NCBI GenBank assembly: GCA_902805475.1
Contig: CADCSX010000008.1
Coordinates: 1,426,001 to 1,490,000 of the forward strand
DNA: 64,000 bases
From: Entonaema liquescens
Taxonomy: Eukaryota; Ascomycota; Sordariomycetes; Xylariales; Xylariaceae
Direction of reading: 5' to 3'
In this document: positions 35,251-45,968 of the stretch, in pieces
Layout of the letters: the number at the start of each line of letters is the position of its first letter
Position numbering within the stretch: the stretch's first letter is position 1
The notes under the pieces: model-generated
The model's database searches: none
What the model saw: the letters and a program-made list of their open reading frames with translations, nothing else
What the model was told of the DNA's origin: nothing
Program-made: the position numbers and the translations under genes

Positions 35251-36363
35251 ATGGAAACTAGTATCGATTTTCTTGCTGACATTCCTCTGTATGGAGAAGA
35301 AAAGCCCTTCTTCCTCCATCCTTCGGCAGCTGCTGATGCCGGCCTTGACACTATTAATACGACAAATGTTGAGTGGGAGAGGAAACCAGTAACGGTACAT
35401 AGTATGCGCGAGGATGTCGGTATTAGTTTGGAAAAGAATGGATTCTGTTACATTGATCATGAGTCAAAATGTGTGCCGAGTCTTGAAGTGGACACTGAAC
35501 GAGTCGAACAGTACCGTAAAGAGAACGAGGGCTTATTAAAGTCTTTTTTCCAAGCAGTTTTTGTTCACTGCTATGATTATAAAGTGAGTATATGGCCGCT
35601 GAATGCTAAGTTTCACTAACAACGTTCCAAGGTCCGCAGGAATGCACCAATGACTCTCGAACAGTATGACCCAAGTGATCCCCTTTTAATAGAACAAGTT
35701 GCCATTGGCGCCCATGGTAGGATTCCCACGAAACCTATTACATTCTGGACTAATGTTTCTCAGTTGGTACGTAATTTAATGAAGACTCGGCTACCTACTG
35801 CGTTCTTATGCTGTCCAGACATATCTCTGGATACTGTACCACGACTCCTGAAGAACATCCTCAACGAAGAGCAACTCCGGACTTATATCCAACCTGGCTA
35901 CCGTTTTAGATTGATTAAGTAAGGATTCTTCTAAAGAGATAGACCAATAAATTTATTAAGCTTTACTTCCAGTACGTGGCGTTCGATTTTGCCGGAATGC
36001 GAAGACCGCCCTCTTGCATTGTGCGACTACGGCTCGATTAACGTGAATGACCTCGTCGCTACGGACAGGGTGTATCCAACTTGGACTCAAGAGATATACT
36101 ATTTGAAATACAATAAAGAGCAGCGTTGGTATTGGCTGCCCAACCAACGGTCCAGCGAACCTTTCCTCTTTATGACATACGATAGCCACTCGGGTTCAAA
36201 TGCCAGATGTGAGTATGAATATACTGGTAATTCAAAACATAATGTCTGCTGATGCCCAACCTTAGATTGTCCGCACGTATCCGTAGAAAACTCGATGGCG
36301 GCACCTCAAGCTCCTCCACGCGAGAGTATCGAGACACGAACTCTAGTCATTACGGAACTGTGA
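35251..36363 (+). CDS. AsaB/CmcJ-like hydroxylase/desaturase family protein
   Basis: Five exons: 35251-35583, 35632-35716, 35819-35918, 35973-36208 and 36266-36363, giving 283 residues. The model restores the family signature: VRRNAP..., then AIGAHDISLDTVPRLLKNIL, RFRLINTWRSILPECEDRPLALCDYGSINVNDLVATD, TQEIYYLKYNKEQRWYWLPNQRSSEPFLFMTYDSHSG, and a C-terminal CPHVSVENSMAAPQAPPRESIETRTLVI. This matches fungal proteins annotated as AsaB / CmcJ-like / GA4-desaturase-like, often found in secondary-metabolite clusters, where some act as non-haem Fe(II)-type oxidoreductases. The AH.D and PH residues are candidate metal ligands (inference). No signal peptide. The third exon join over the 102-nt intron is the least certain. 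No polyketide or peptide synthetase is nearby, so the substrate is unknown. Confidence 0.87.
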
Positions 36364-37185
36364 CTAAGATTGTAATATTCTCTTAAATGGCGGCTATATA
36401 CCTCATGGATCTAATCCGTATGGAGTACGAGTGTACCTAGAGTCCTTAGAGAGATGATGTAGGCAGTCATAATATGCGTGGGTGGTGTGTGTTTGTCTTC
36501 ATGGGACCCCTTGGACTGGGACTATTTCCGGTTTCCGGCACAATAAGTACTTGTAGACCGGAAAGTAGCTAGGAGTCCAGAGCAAAGCGAGTTACTGTTT
36601 GCCGGACGGAATAGGATTGCCGGCAGTCGGAGGGCACGTGCGGTGGAGGTGTCCGGGATCAGTCATAGGGAGGAGACGGGAAATGTGGTAGGGGATATTT
36701 AACCCCTGGCTACCTAGATTCGGGCACTCGGAACGGGGCTCCCCGGCAGTGTGGCGACTAGGATCCAATCATCTAACTGCCGCTTGCTTGATGAAGTGCT
36801 TTCGTAATGCTTCGAATAGCTCGATGCTTGTCAAGCCTCCCAGGGGTGGCATACGCACTACCAATACGGACGAACTGTTATGATTAAAAGAAAGCGTCTA
36901 TATGTTATTCTGACTCGCTGTCGTCATAATCCGGTGGCACAAGTGAGCGGTTCCTGTAATTATAAGGATCATTATCTTAATTACACGTCTCTGGATGAAT
37001 GTGAATTAAACAATGCAAGACCGAATATTCTGCCGACCAGCACGGCACAAGCGAACCGCTACCAGAGCTATGAGCTAGCCTTTTGTATATATGTTAGTCG
37101 AGATGTGACTCCATCCGCTTGCCTTCCGGCATCCCCACCGTCTCCGGGTTGCATCTTCAATACTGTCACCGACACTATTATCGAT
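36364..37185. other. Intergenic, GC-richer promoter-like segment
   Basis: The stretch 36500-36760 is rich in CCGG/CGGAA motifs and contrasts with the AT-leaning neighbourhood. It probably belongs to the upstream region of the DUF1996 gene. The frame open from 36880 runs into that gene but has no signal peptide and is read as leader sequence. Confidence 0.4.
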
Positions 37186-38349
37186 ATGAACATAATGAAG
37201 GGATCATTCCTTTCTCTCGCCTTCGCGCTTGCCGCGCCCTCTGAGGCGTACCTCCGATTCGGATGTGCCACTCTTAGTGTTCAGCGTTTGGATCCTCTTG
37301 TCGAACCTGGTGCCATTCCGTCAGCACATCTCCACCAGATCGTCGGTGGAAATGGCTTCAACGCAACTATGGACCCCACGACGGACGTCAGTCAGAGGGC
37401 TACTTGCACAACCTGCACCTTTAACGAGGACTTCTCTAATTACTGGACTGCCGTTCTCTACTTTAAAGCGCGTAACGGAACATACAAACGTGTGCCCCAG
37501 TACCCCAATGCTCTTCTCGGCAACATTAAGGGCGGAATGACTATCTACTACATTCAGGATTCGTTCAACTCAAACGGAAACCAGAAGATCACAGCTTTCA
37601 AGCCTGTATGTTTACCATGCTACCACCGTAAAAAAATAAGTACCTAATAATTCTAGGGTTTCCGCATGACTGTTGGATCTCCTGAGAGCAAGGACGGTTC
37701 CAACCCCGGCCTACGTTATACCTGTCTGCAGGACGTTATGACGAGGTTCCCCGAGACCGCCGAATTCCCCAAGCAGCCCTGCAAGGCGGGAATCATGGCC
37801 ATTCACCACTTCCCAGCGTTAGTAACCCTATGCTTTGTTAAGATCTCCACCCACTAACAATGCGCAGATGCTGGGATGGCAAGAATCTTGACAGCCCCAA
37901 CCACCAGGACCACATGTACAACACCAACAAGGGTGCATTCACACCTGCTGGACCCTGCCCGGCGTCCCACCCCGTGCGTATGCCCCAGGTCGCCTACGAG
38001 ACCATGTGGGACACGACTCCATTTAACGACAAGTCTCTCTGGCCCGAGGATGGCTCTCAGCCCTTCGTCTGGAGTTACGAAGACAGCGTAGGCTACGGCA
38101 CTCACGGAGACTACCTCTTCGGCTGGAAGGGTGATGCTCTCCAGCGCGCCATGGACTCCAAGTCTTTACTCAGCAACGGAATCACCACTCAGAGCGTAGA
38201 CCAGGCCAACAAGTGCACCATCAAGAGCACCGTCAACGAGGACATCGACGGCTGTAAGTACCTAGTTACAATACCCACTAATGTGCTCTATGCTAACAAA
38301 TCGTCTTATAGGGCTTACTAGCCTCCCTGGTAGGCACATGGACATGTAG
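37186..38349 (+). CDS. Secreted DUF1996 protein
   Basis: Four exons: 37186-37605, 37657-37817, 37868-38253 and 38312-38349, giving 334 residues. The N-terminus (MKGSFLSLAFALAAPSEA after a second in-frame Met at 37195) is a signal peptide. The mature protein begins LRFGCATLSVQRLDPLVEPG and shows the DUF1996 blocks: SAHLHQIVGGNGFN, CTTCTFNEDFSNYWTAVLYF, CKAGIMAIHHFPACWDGKNLDSPNHQDHM, CPASHPVRMPQVAYE, and GDYLFGWKGDALQRAMD. Cysteines and histidines recur in conserved places, suggesting disulfides and perhaps metal binding. The family is widespread in secreted fungal proteomes, sometimes fused to WSC domains (absent here); its biochemical function is not established. Whether translation starts at 37186 or 37195 does not affect the secreted product. 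Confidence 0.92.
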
Positions 38350-39110
38350 GGGGTTACCTAGGCTTAGCTGCGTAGTGATTACTCTGATAAGGCTTGGAGG
38401 AAGATATCATTGTTTCTTTTCTACAACGGTTGATATTGAACAAGTATCCGCTCTTTTGGAAGATAGATGTTGTTCTAATCTATCAATAACGGGTTAAGTC
38501 CGTAAACTCAAATTTTGAATCTTGTATATGATTTGGCCTTGTCAATTGCTCATCGTTCATCTAGTCTCCGCAACTCGTACAGCTTGTTCACAATAATTAA
38601 ACTAACACCAAACCCGTGAACAGAGGAGAAAGAATCGTAAGTCTAGGCCTGACTGTAAACATGTTGAAATTGGTACGGCTATACTTCACAGCCTAGTAGT
38701 ATCACTATTACTCTGCTGATCTTCGCTCACCAAAATGGTATATTAGCAATCGCAGTACTTCTTCCGTGTATAGTTGCTCAGGTGGGCTGCCAAGAAGGCT
38801 GGGTAGGGCTGCAGTTAGTTTCCTTGAACCAATCACACAGTTAAAGGGGTCTTGGACTTTAATCTAACCAGGAGAAATGAGGAGTGGTTATATTAAACCG
38901 GCTAGTCGCCTCGGGTACTCTCTTGGTCACTCTCTTATACACGACTGTCAATCTTTTCGTGACATAATAATACCCAACAAGAATAGTATAGGCAAGAAGT
39001 GACAATGGGCATAATATGTAAGTACTTACGAATTTAAACGAGAGTGTGTTGAGCTTTGAGAGTGTCCGTTCCGCATTATCATTGCTGATTCTTGACGAAA
39101 CCTCGATACA
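38350..39110. other. Intergenic between convergent 3' ends, no gene seen
   Basis: 760 bp between the end of the DUF1996 gene and the end of the regulator gene. No coding or repeat structure noted. Confidence 0.5.
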
Positions 39111-41470
39111 CTACGACTCAAGCCCCGCATCTGGGAAGGATATTCCTCTCATCAAGTTATCGAAGAATGCCATGTCAACGCCCTGGAAAGCCCATTCGTT
39201 TACGTCTTCCGCAATGGAGGGAATCCCCATATGGGTCTGTAAAGTGCTATTATCGTGGCTAGGGATGAACGTTTGCGGTATTGACTCCTCATATTCGGAT
39301 GTCTGTAACTGTGCTTCCATCTGTCCCAATTCATGCGAATCTCTCGAGGACGTGCAATCCTGAATTCCAGTATCGCTATGATTTGATGACTGCCCGTCCT
39401 TGGATAATTTAGGAGGCAAAAATACGGGCGCATCACTGGGTATAGTGAGTTGATCCCTCGATGTGTGCTCAACGTCAAAAGTCTGCGACCGAGACGCTGT
39501 ATTCCCAAGCGATTGCTCTTTTGAGATGGGGCCTTGGCGACCGATCTTTATGACACCGAGGTATGGGATATGCAAGTGAAGCTCTTCGCTTCCATTCGCG
39601 CCCCCTTCCACATTCTCATCTTCCGCGCTATGAGTGATATAATTACTTCCGGTAGCTGCATCGGCTTCGATGTCAAGTAGCCGTCGAATCAACTCGGCGC
39701 TCTTTTCGGTTACTAGATCCTTGCTAAGGTCAGTCACAACATCCATTTTCTCCAATGCCTCATCCAGCATAGCGCGATCGCCTAGGCGTTGGTGGGCTAA
39801 GTTGGTCGCTCCATGGCGGTGATGAGCGTCGAGGTGGGCGAGGAGGAGAGTCATTGCCGCTAAAAGGGCAAAGAAGTCTACAGGTCGCGAACAGGATGAC
39901 CTGGGATTAAAACTTCGGTGAGCAATGAAGCGCGTCATTATTTCCCGGCTAGCATTAACGCAAGCGACCTTTGAATACTCATGTTCCGTATTTCCACCTA
40001 GTCGCATCATGTACGGCAAATGAAGCTGGATGATAAGGCCATAATAATAAACTTGGGCTGCTAGACGTGCTGTTTCTAGGACAGTATCGGGGGAGCCGAG
40101 TGTGAGATTATGAAAATTCGCAGGTCGCCAGAAGCTTGCTGGCATGCTTTTCGATACGTTCAATAAGTCAGAGTCGATACATAGGGTTGTGGAAATTTCG
40201 CTGGCAGAAAAGGCACTTTCGTTACGTGCTAAAATCCGAGATGCAATAACTGTAAGCGCGCGCTCGAACTTACCCATAGGTGGTTCGTGCTGTAAAAGGG
40301 ACGGCGCTCCTATGCTCCTATCGGATGTGCCTTGAGGTAGACCGAGAAGTAAACTAAGATAACGGTCGATGTAAATGATGCGGAACCATATGAATTCTGG
40401 ATCAGCATGAAGCTCCGGATCAATACGTTTGAGTGATGGGATTGGGGAGCGGTGGAGGCCCATCAACTGGGCGACCGTCATTGCTCTGCGATAAATTGCC
40501 CAAGCCCGCCGGAGATTACCACAGTTCGTCTCAAATATACCCTCTAAGATGATACAGATCAAACCCTCGAGTGTTCCGTGCATCTCTTCGTTGGCAGTTA
40601 CCCACATCCTAGCAGTTGTCGTTAATCGACGTATGAGGATGTTATGCGGTTCCGAAAGATTGAATGAGCCATCGCTAGACGGGGTCTGTAAAGTGATTGC
40701 AAACATGAACATATGCTTGGCTACAACGACAGGGTGAGTCTTAAGGTTGGGGACATCAGCTATGGAATATGGGCCTGAAAGGACTTCAAGTGTCTGTTTG
40801 CTATGTGGTTGAGTGTTGAGTATATTAGTATAAAGCGATGGTTTAGCGCTCTCCCTAAGTAGAATGTTGGTATCCTCTTTAGATGGGAAAGCTTCGAGTA
40901 GGCGACTAAGGGCTGTCCTGTTCTCAGGCTTATCCGGTATACCCTGTACTGTACTTTGTGAGTTTGGAGTAAGGAAGGATGAGTTCTGAGTCAACTCGTC
41001 GAGAATGCAATTGCAAATAAGAGAAAATTGATAATGTACTGTGTTTTGCGTACCTCTGAGCGAGTAAGAGAAGGTGGAAATGATGAAGATGCTAGGCTAT
41101 CCGAGTGAACTTTTGAGGTATTACTCTGAAAGCATTCATCCTGTCGCGATTCTCCCTCACTCTGTGTTGTCTGGTCATCATATTTACTGGCAAGTAACCC
41201 CTTTACTATGTCTTCAACTCTTGAGATACGGTCGCCAAGATGCTGGTTTCCTGTTCGTGCGGGAGATAGATCTTCGGGCATGTCCTGCGAAACACAAGAT
41301 ACGCGGCGGCGTTGGCAACTAGCACAGACGTTATGTTCAGAAGATACAAATATGCACCTTATCTTTCGCCTCTTACATTCCCAGCAAGATCGCGTCCCTT
41401 TGCGAACTCTCCTTCGTCTGGTAGGCATTGCCATTTCTGTAAATAGCGCTTCATCTGGGGATTTAACCAT
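39111..41470 (-). CDS. Zn2Cys6 fungal transcription factor
   Basis: Two exons, 41054-41470 and 39111-40985, with a 68-nt intron, give 763 residues. The DNA-binding cluster lies at about 29-60: CWECKRRKIRC, nine residues, then CASCQRRRVSC, with the basic stretch TRRRRVRKGTRS before it. A coiled-coil-like DRISRVEDIVKGLL follows as the probable dimerisation helix. The middle part is the fungal-specific TF domain (PF04082 type), including WAIYRRAMTVAQLMGLHR and FIWFRIIYIDRYLSLLLGLP. The C-terminal ~170 residues are acidic, Ser/Gln-rich and may activate transcription. Such factors bind CGG triplets as dimers. Two CCG-N3-CGG sites lie just upstream of its own start codon (separate entries). Target genes are unknown; the nearest candidates are the divergent GH92 gene and the DUF1996 gene. 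Confidence 0.93.
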
Positions 41471-41576
41471 TGCTCATCATTCATCATCGACGCGTTTCGC
41501 CCGCAGCGGGGAGAATTACCCATAGGGCAAGTTTATAAGGGTCTACATAGTAGTTACTGTAAGTCGATTTATTCCG

Positions 41577-41585
41577 CCGGTACGG
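41577..41585. promoter_or_regulatory. CCG-N3-CGG site upstream of the Zn2Cys6 regulator
   Basis: CCGGTACGG, embedded in ATTCCGCCGGTACGGG, lies 107 bp upstream of the regulator's ATG. Everted CGG triplets are a recognised binding arrangement for Zn2Cys6 dimers. Binding by this regulator is inferred. Confidence 0.4.
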
Positions 41586-41661
41586 GCGTGTTATTACATG
41601 ATATGACCCATATATATCACCGATCTGATTGGCTTATGGTAGGATTATTTGTCTAATTCCG

Positions 41662-41670
41662 CCGGCGCGG
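41662..41670. promoter_or_regulatory. Second CCG-N3-CGG site upstream of the Zn2Cys6 regulator
   Basis: CCGGCGCGG in the same ATTCCGCCGG context lies 85 bp further upstream. The shared flanks make a duplicated operator-like element more likely than coincidence. Confidence 0.4.
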
Positions 41671-42750
41671 GTGAGCCAGGTCTCCTCAGCTCCTAACAAA
41701 TACTCCACCATTAGTTGTAGGGCTGAGATCGAAATTGAAAAGATTATTATCCTTTCTCGTTACTTTTGAAAGCTTTTAGTAATTAACTACTGGGTCATAC
41801 TTTGCTTAACCACTTTTCTATAAACCTGATTTGGTTTATAGAGTACCCAGTCAACTAGTACATATAGGTGTTCTAACTAAGTTATAAGGGATAACTACAT
41901 AGTATCACAATTCAAGAATCTCCCCCCGGTCCGTGACCCCGCTAAATCCGCCTCCGCTTCTCGTGTACGAAGCATAGAAGATCGTATTAGGTTAGAATAT
42001 TTGATGTTCCTTGAAACCCTGTCCGCTTGAAAGTATGTATCGACTTGTCATTCGACCTAAGTTAGACCTAGTCCATTATTAGACAACATTCAAAACTCGT
42101 TCAGAAACTCAAAATCTCATGGACTGTTTCGATATGTACACCTAGGTACGTGCGGGAGTCAAACGAATCGGAAGGGCAGGCTCCTTTATCAAATCTTAAA
42201 ATCTTTGAACATTTGGTATCGGAAAATGTCACCTACTCAAATCAATACGGTCTAACCTTTCCGGTCTATGATTACACCCTATTCAAGGGTGCCAGCGTAG
42301 TCGTATGGATCTACTACTACTTAAAGCCTGGGTGCCGATGTAACCCCTGAAAAGACCCTAGCCGAATGTAATTCAGCCGAATTCCCCTAATTGCCAAGAA
42401 TACGAACCAAGACCTCCAATTCGAAGTTCTAGACGGTCGGTTACACAGTCGCAGGGCCGGTCCATACGTGGTGGTGGTTATGAATATCTAGCTGGTCTGA
42501 TGAATTTGCATTCGAGTTCCGATGGATGCATCTTCACCCCAGAGTGATCCCAGGTAAGGAAGACAAAATAAAATAAAAATAAGAAAACATACCTAAGCCT
42601 CGCGACCGCTAACACGTGAATGAACTTGTTTGGAGATCGAGGCCTAAGACTTGGTACCAATGGCTCTTGCATCCACATCGTCATAGAGAGTCGACACGTG
42701 AATCAAACCCTACGAGCGAAGCTCCGGCGGGTAATTCACGATTTGCTGTG

Positions 42751-45561
42751 ATGCCGTTCCTCACGAGCCTCCCGCGGTGGCGGCGATTCCTAATCGTCGT
42801 ACCCGTCGTGGCGTTACTAGTCTGGGCCTTACTCCCTAACAGGTTGAATTCTCCGAATACTTTCTTAAACACTATCAGGGGCTCATCAAGGAAATCTAGC
42901 GACGATATCCTGCGATATGTAGACCCTCTCATCGGCACCGTGAATGGAGGTAGGCAGCGCACATTGATTGAATACATCGTTCGAGGGCTTCGCTAACTCG
43001 TTCTTATAGGCCATGTCTTCCCCGGCGCAACTCTGCCATATGGTATGTCGCTTTGCGACTCATACGCTTAGGGATTTTCATGAAATTGACCAGTCGTCTA
43101 GGCATGGCGAAAGCTGTAGCGGACTCTAGTGACCGCGGAGAGATTGCTGCAGGTTTTGTTTCGGACGACTCCGACATCCAGGGCTTTTCTCACTTACACG
43201 ATTCAGGTACGTTATAATTCAAGAAACCAGAATAGTACGTACGTACAACTTACTAATATGTCTTAAGGTACCGGAGGGGTAAGTCTGATGGATGTTACTG
43301 TTTGAATAGATCTAATCAGGAATAGAGCCCTTCATTGGGAAACTTCCCTCTTTTCGTGCATCCAGGATGTCCCGAGGATGACTTCACTAAGTGTAAATAT
43401 ACATATATTGGCAGGGGCGTTCCGAGGGTAGATGGTTCCGCGACAGCACGGCCGGGGTACTTTGCTATTGGCCTCAACAATTCGGTATACGCTGAGATGA
43501 CCGCCACCGAACACGCCACGCTCTACAGATTCAGTCTCCCCAAAGCTGCAGAGGTGGAATCGCATAAGGTTATGGTACCTACTAATCCTCTGGTTCTGCT
43601 AGATTTAATGGACCTGGGAAATTCTCGCACCGGCGGTGATATTCAAGTAAACCCAGAAACGGGAAGAATAACCGGAAACGGGTCTTTCAGCCCGTCGTTT
43701 GGCCACGGATCATACACCGCGCATGTCTGTGCGGATTTCCGAGGCGCCGATATTAGAAAGACTGGTGTTTTTATTCAAGCAGACAACATTACGGATCAGG
43801 TTCAGGCCATGGGGCACTTAGGAAGTGACTTTTACATCCCATCCGGCTCGGCCGGTGCTTGGATACATTTTGCGCACTCGGATCGGATCATGGCTCGAGT
43901 CGGACTATCGTTCATATCCGTGGAACAAGCTTGCCACAATGCAGAAACTGAAATCCCCGACTTCGGTTTTGAGAACGTGGTGAAAGCCGCCGAAATTGCC
44001 TGGAAGGAAAAGTTGTCCGTAATCAAACCTGATCAGTCGGGTATGAGCCATGAATTCCTTACCACGTTTTGGTCCGGACTCTACCGAGCGTTAATCTCAC
44101 CTCAAGACTACACTGGAGAAAACCAACTTTGGAAGTCAGACGAACCTTATTACGACTCTTTTTACTGCATATGGGATTCGTTCCGCGCGCAACACCCTCT
44201 GCTTACTATAATTGACCCCGCGATCCAAACGAAAATGGTGCGGTCGTTGATTGACACATACAAGAACGAAGGAAAGCTGCCTGACTGTCGCATGAGTTTC
44301 AGCAAGGGTTTCACACAAGGAGGCTCGAATGCCGACGTGGTACTCGCAGATGCCTTCATTAAAAATCTCACGGAGGGGATCGACTGGAAGCTTGGCTATG
44401 AGGCCGTCGTTTCCGACGCGGAGGAGGAGCCGAAAGATTGGTCTACGACTGGACGCGGCGGTCTCGTAAGCTGGCATACACTAGGGTATGTACCGTACGA
44501 TGACCATGACAAAAATGGCACAGGCCCCATGAGTCGAGGCATCTCGCGAACGGTGGAATATGCATACGATGACTTCGTAATCGCGTTAATGGCACGGGGA
44601 CTAGGCCACAAGGACGACGAGAGCAAGTACTTGCAGCGCAGTCGAAACTGGAGGAATCTATTCAACCCCCAACAGGAGGATCGGTATCGTGACGAGGACG
44701 GGAATGTGCAAATGACTGCATTCAAGGGCTTCCTACAGCCGCGGTTCAGGAACGGTACCTGGCGATACCAGGTAAGTATTCCCAGACTCCCTCCAAATTT
44801 CATCTCATCTCATCTCATTTTCTTGATTATCCCCTTCCCTAAGAATAAAACACTACTAACTCAGCCTCACGCATTAGAACACGCGACTGTGCAGCCCCAT
44901 ATACCAACAGCACAGCTGTTACTTCGATACACAATACGAGACTTACGAGGGCAGTCCGTGGCTGTATACGTTCTACGTGCCACAAGATATGGCCGCGCTG
45001 ATAGAAGCACTAGGTGGGCACGAAACATTCGTCGAGCGACTTGATTACTTCCACTCGTCCGGTATCAACTATATGGGCAACGAGCCCAATTTTCTAACGA
45101 CTTTCCAATTCCACTACGCTGGGCGACCCGGCCGCAGCAATTACTGGTTGCACGAGTACATCCCAGGGCAGTTCAACAGCAGCATCAACGGGATCCCCGG
45201 TAACGACGACTGCGCCATGGGAGCTTTTACCGCATTCGCTTTCATGGGATTCTACCCGGTCGCCGGTCAGGATGTGTACCTGCTTACGGCCCCTATGTTC
45301 CGGCAGGTCAGTATCCAGACGCCGTCCGGAAACCCAGCAACGCTGCGAAACGTCGGCGGGTTCGACGCACCGCAGTACCGTAATATTTACATCCAGAGCG
45401 CTAAGTTGAACGGAAAGCCGTACACGCGGAATTGGATCACGCACGACTTCTTTTTGAATGGTGGCACGCTGGAGTTCGTATTAGGGTCCGCGGAAAGCGA
45501 CTGGGGAACGAGAGACGAGGACCTGCCGCCCAGTCTATCGACGGGGTTGTTGGACGACTGA
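42751..45561 (+). CDS. GH92 alpha-mannosidase, membrane-anchored or secreted
   Basis: Six exons: 42751-42949, 43010-43042, 43102-43206, 43268-43278 (an 11-nt micro-exon), 43326-44771 and 44878-45561, giving 825 residues. A basic-hydrophobic N-terminus (RWRRFLIVVPVVALLVWALL) is an uncleaved signal or type II anchor. The GH92 path is complete: YVDPLIGTVNGGHVFPGATLPYG, GFSHLHDSGTGG, YDSFYCIWDSFRAQHPLL, NADVVLADAF, YAYDDFVIALMA, GNEPNFLTTFQFHYAGRP and GIPGNDDCAMGAFTAFAFMGFYPV. The Glu of GNEP and Asp of GNDD match the conserved catalytic acid/base region. GH92 enzymes are Ca2+-dependent exo-alpha-mannosidases (alpha-1,2, -1,3, -1,4 or -1,6). The micro-exon is needed to restore SGTGGSPSLGNF, a strong family motif. 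An earlier in-frame ATG at 42616 is possible. Confidence 0.92.
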
Positions 45562-45758
45562 ATAAGTAAGGGTAGTCGTCAACTACGATTAGAATTGGGG
45601 AATTTCGAAAGGGTGGTGCACATCAGATGATGGAAAAACACGGCTTTACGTCGCAAACGCATATGCACGTAGATGTAGTTGTCCCGAGTATCTATGCTAT
45701 TAGGAGGAGAAACGTGCAAGTTTTCGTTACTTATACCTAGGCAGTTGATATATATATA

Positions 45759-45968
45759 TGTGTAGATCCTATGGCAGTAGCGCACTGACCACTGCCAGAC
45801 CCTAGCGCCCTACAATTAAAGCTTAAATAAAAATATCTTTATAATATCTTGTAATTTTAATTTAATTAATAATTAATAATTATTATATATATTATAATTT
45901 ATTAAATTTTAATTATTTTATAAATAATTAATATTTTAAATTATTATATAAATTAATTAAAAAATATA
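45759..45968. repeat. Left LTR of the outer element
   Basis: 210 bp. Its first ~70 bp (TGTAGATCCTATGGCAGTAG onward) are unmutated, with normal GC; the rest is AT-saturated. It aligns to the right copy with one 1-bp indel in a T run and otherwise nearly only C/T and G/A differences. Confidence 0.85.

Larger units (their letters stand above)
41471..42750. other. Divergent intergenic region between regulator and GH92 gene
   Basis: 1.3 kb with the two CCG-N3-CGG sites near the regulator. The frame at 42616-42750 is in phase with the GH92 gene and could extend its N-terminus by 45 residues; otherwise no gene is seen. Confidence 0.5.

Noticed and set aside
37854..38105. Minus-strand frame inside the DUF1996 gene
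   Set aside because: Shadow of exon 3 of that gene.
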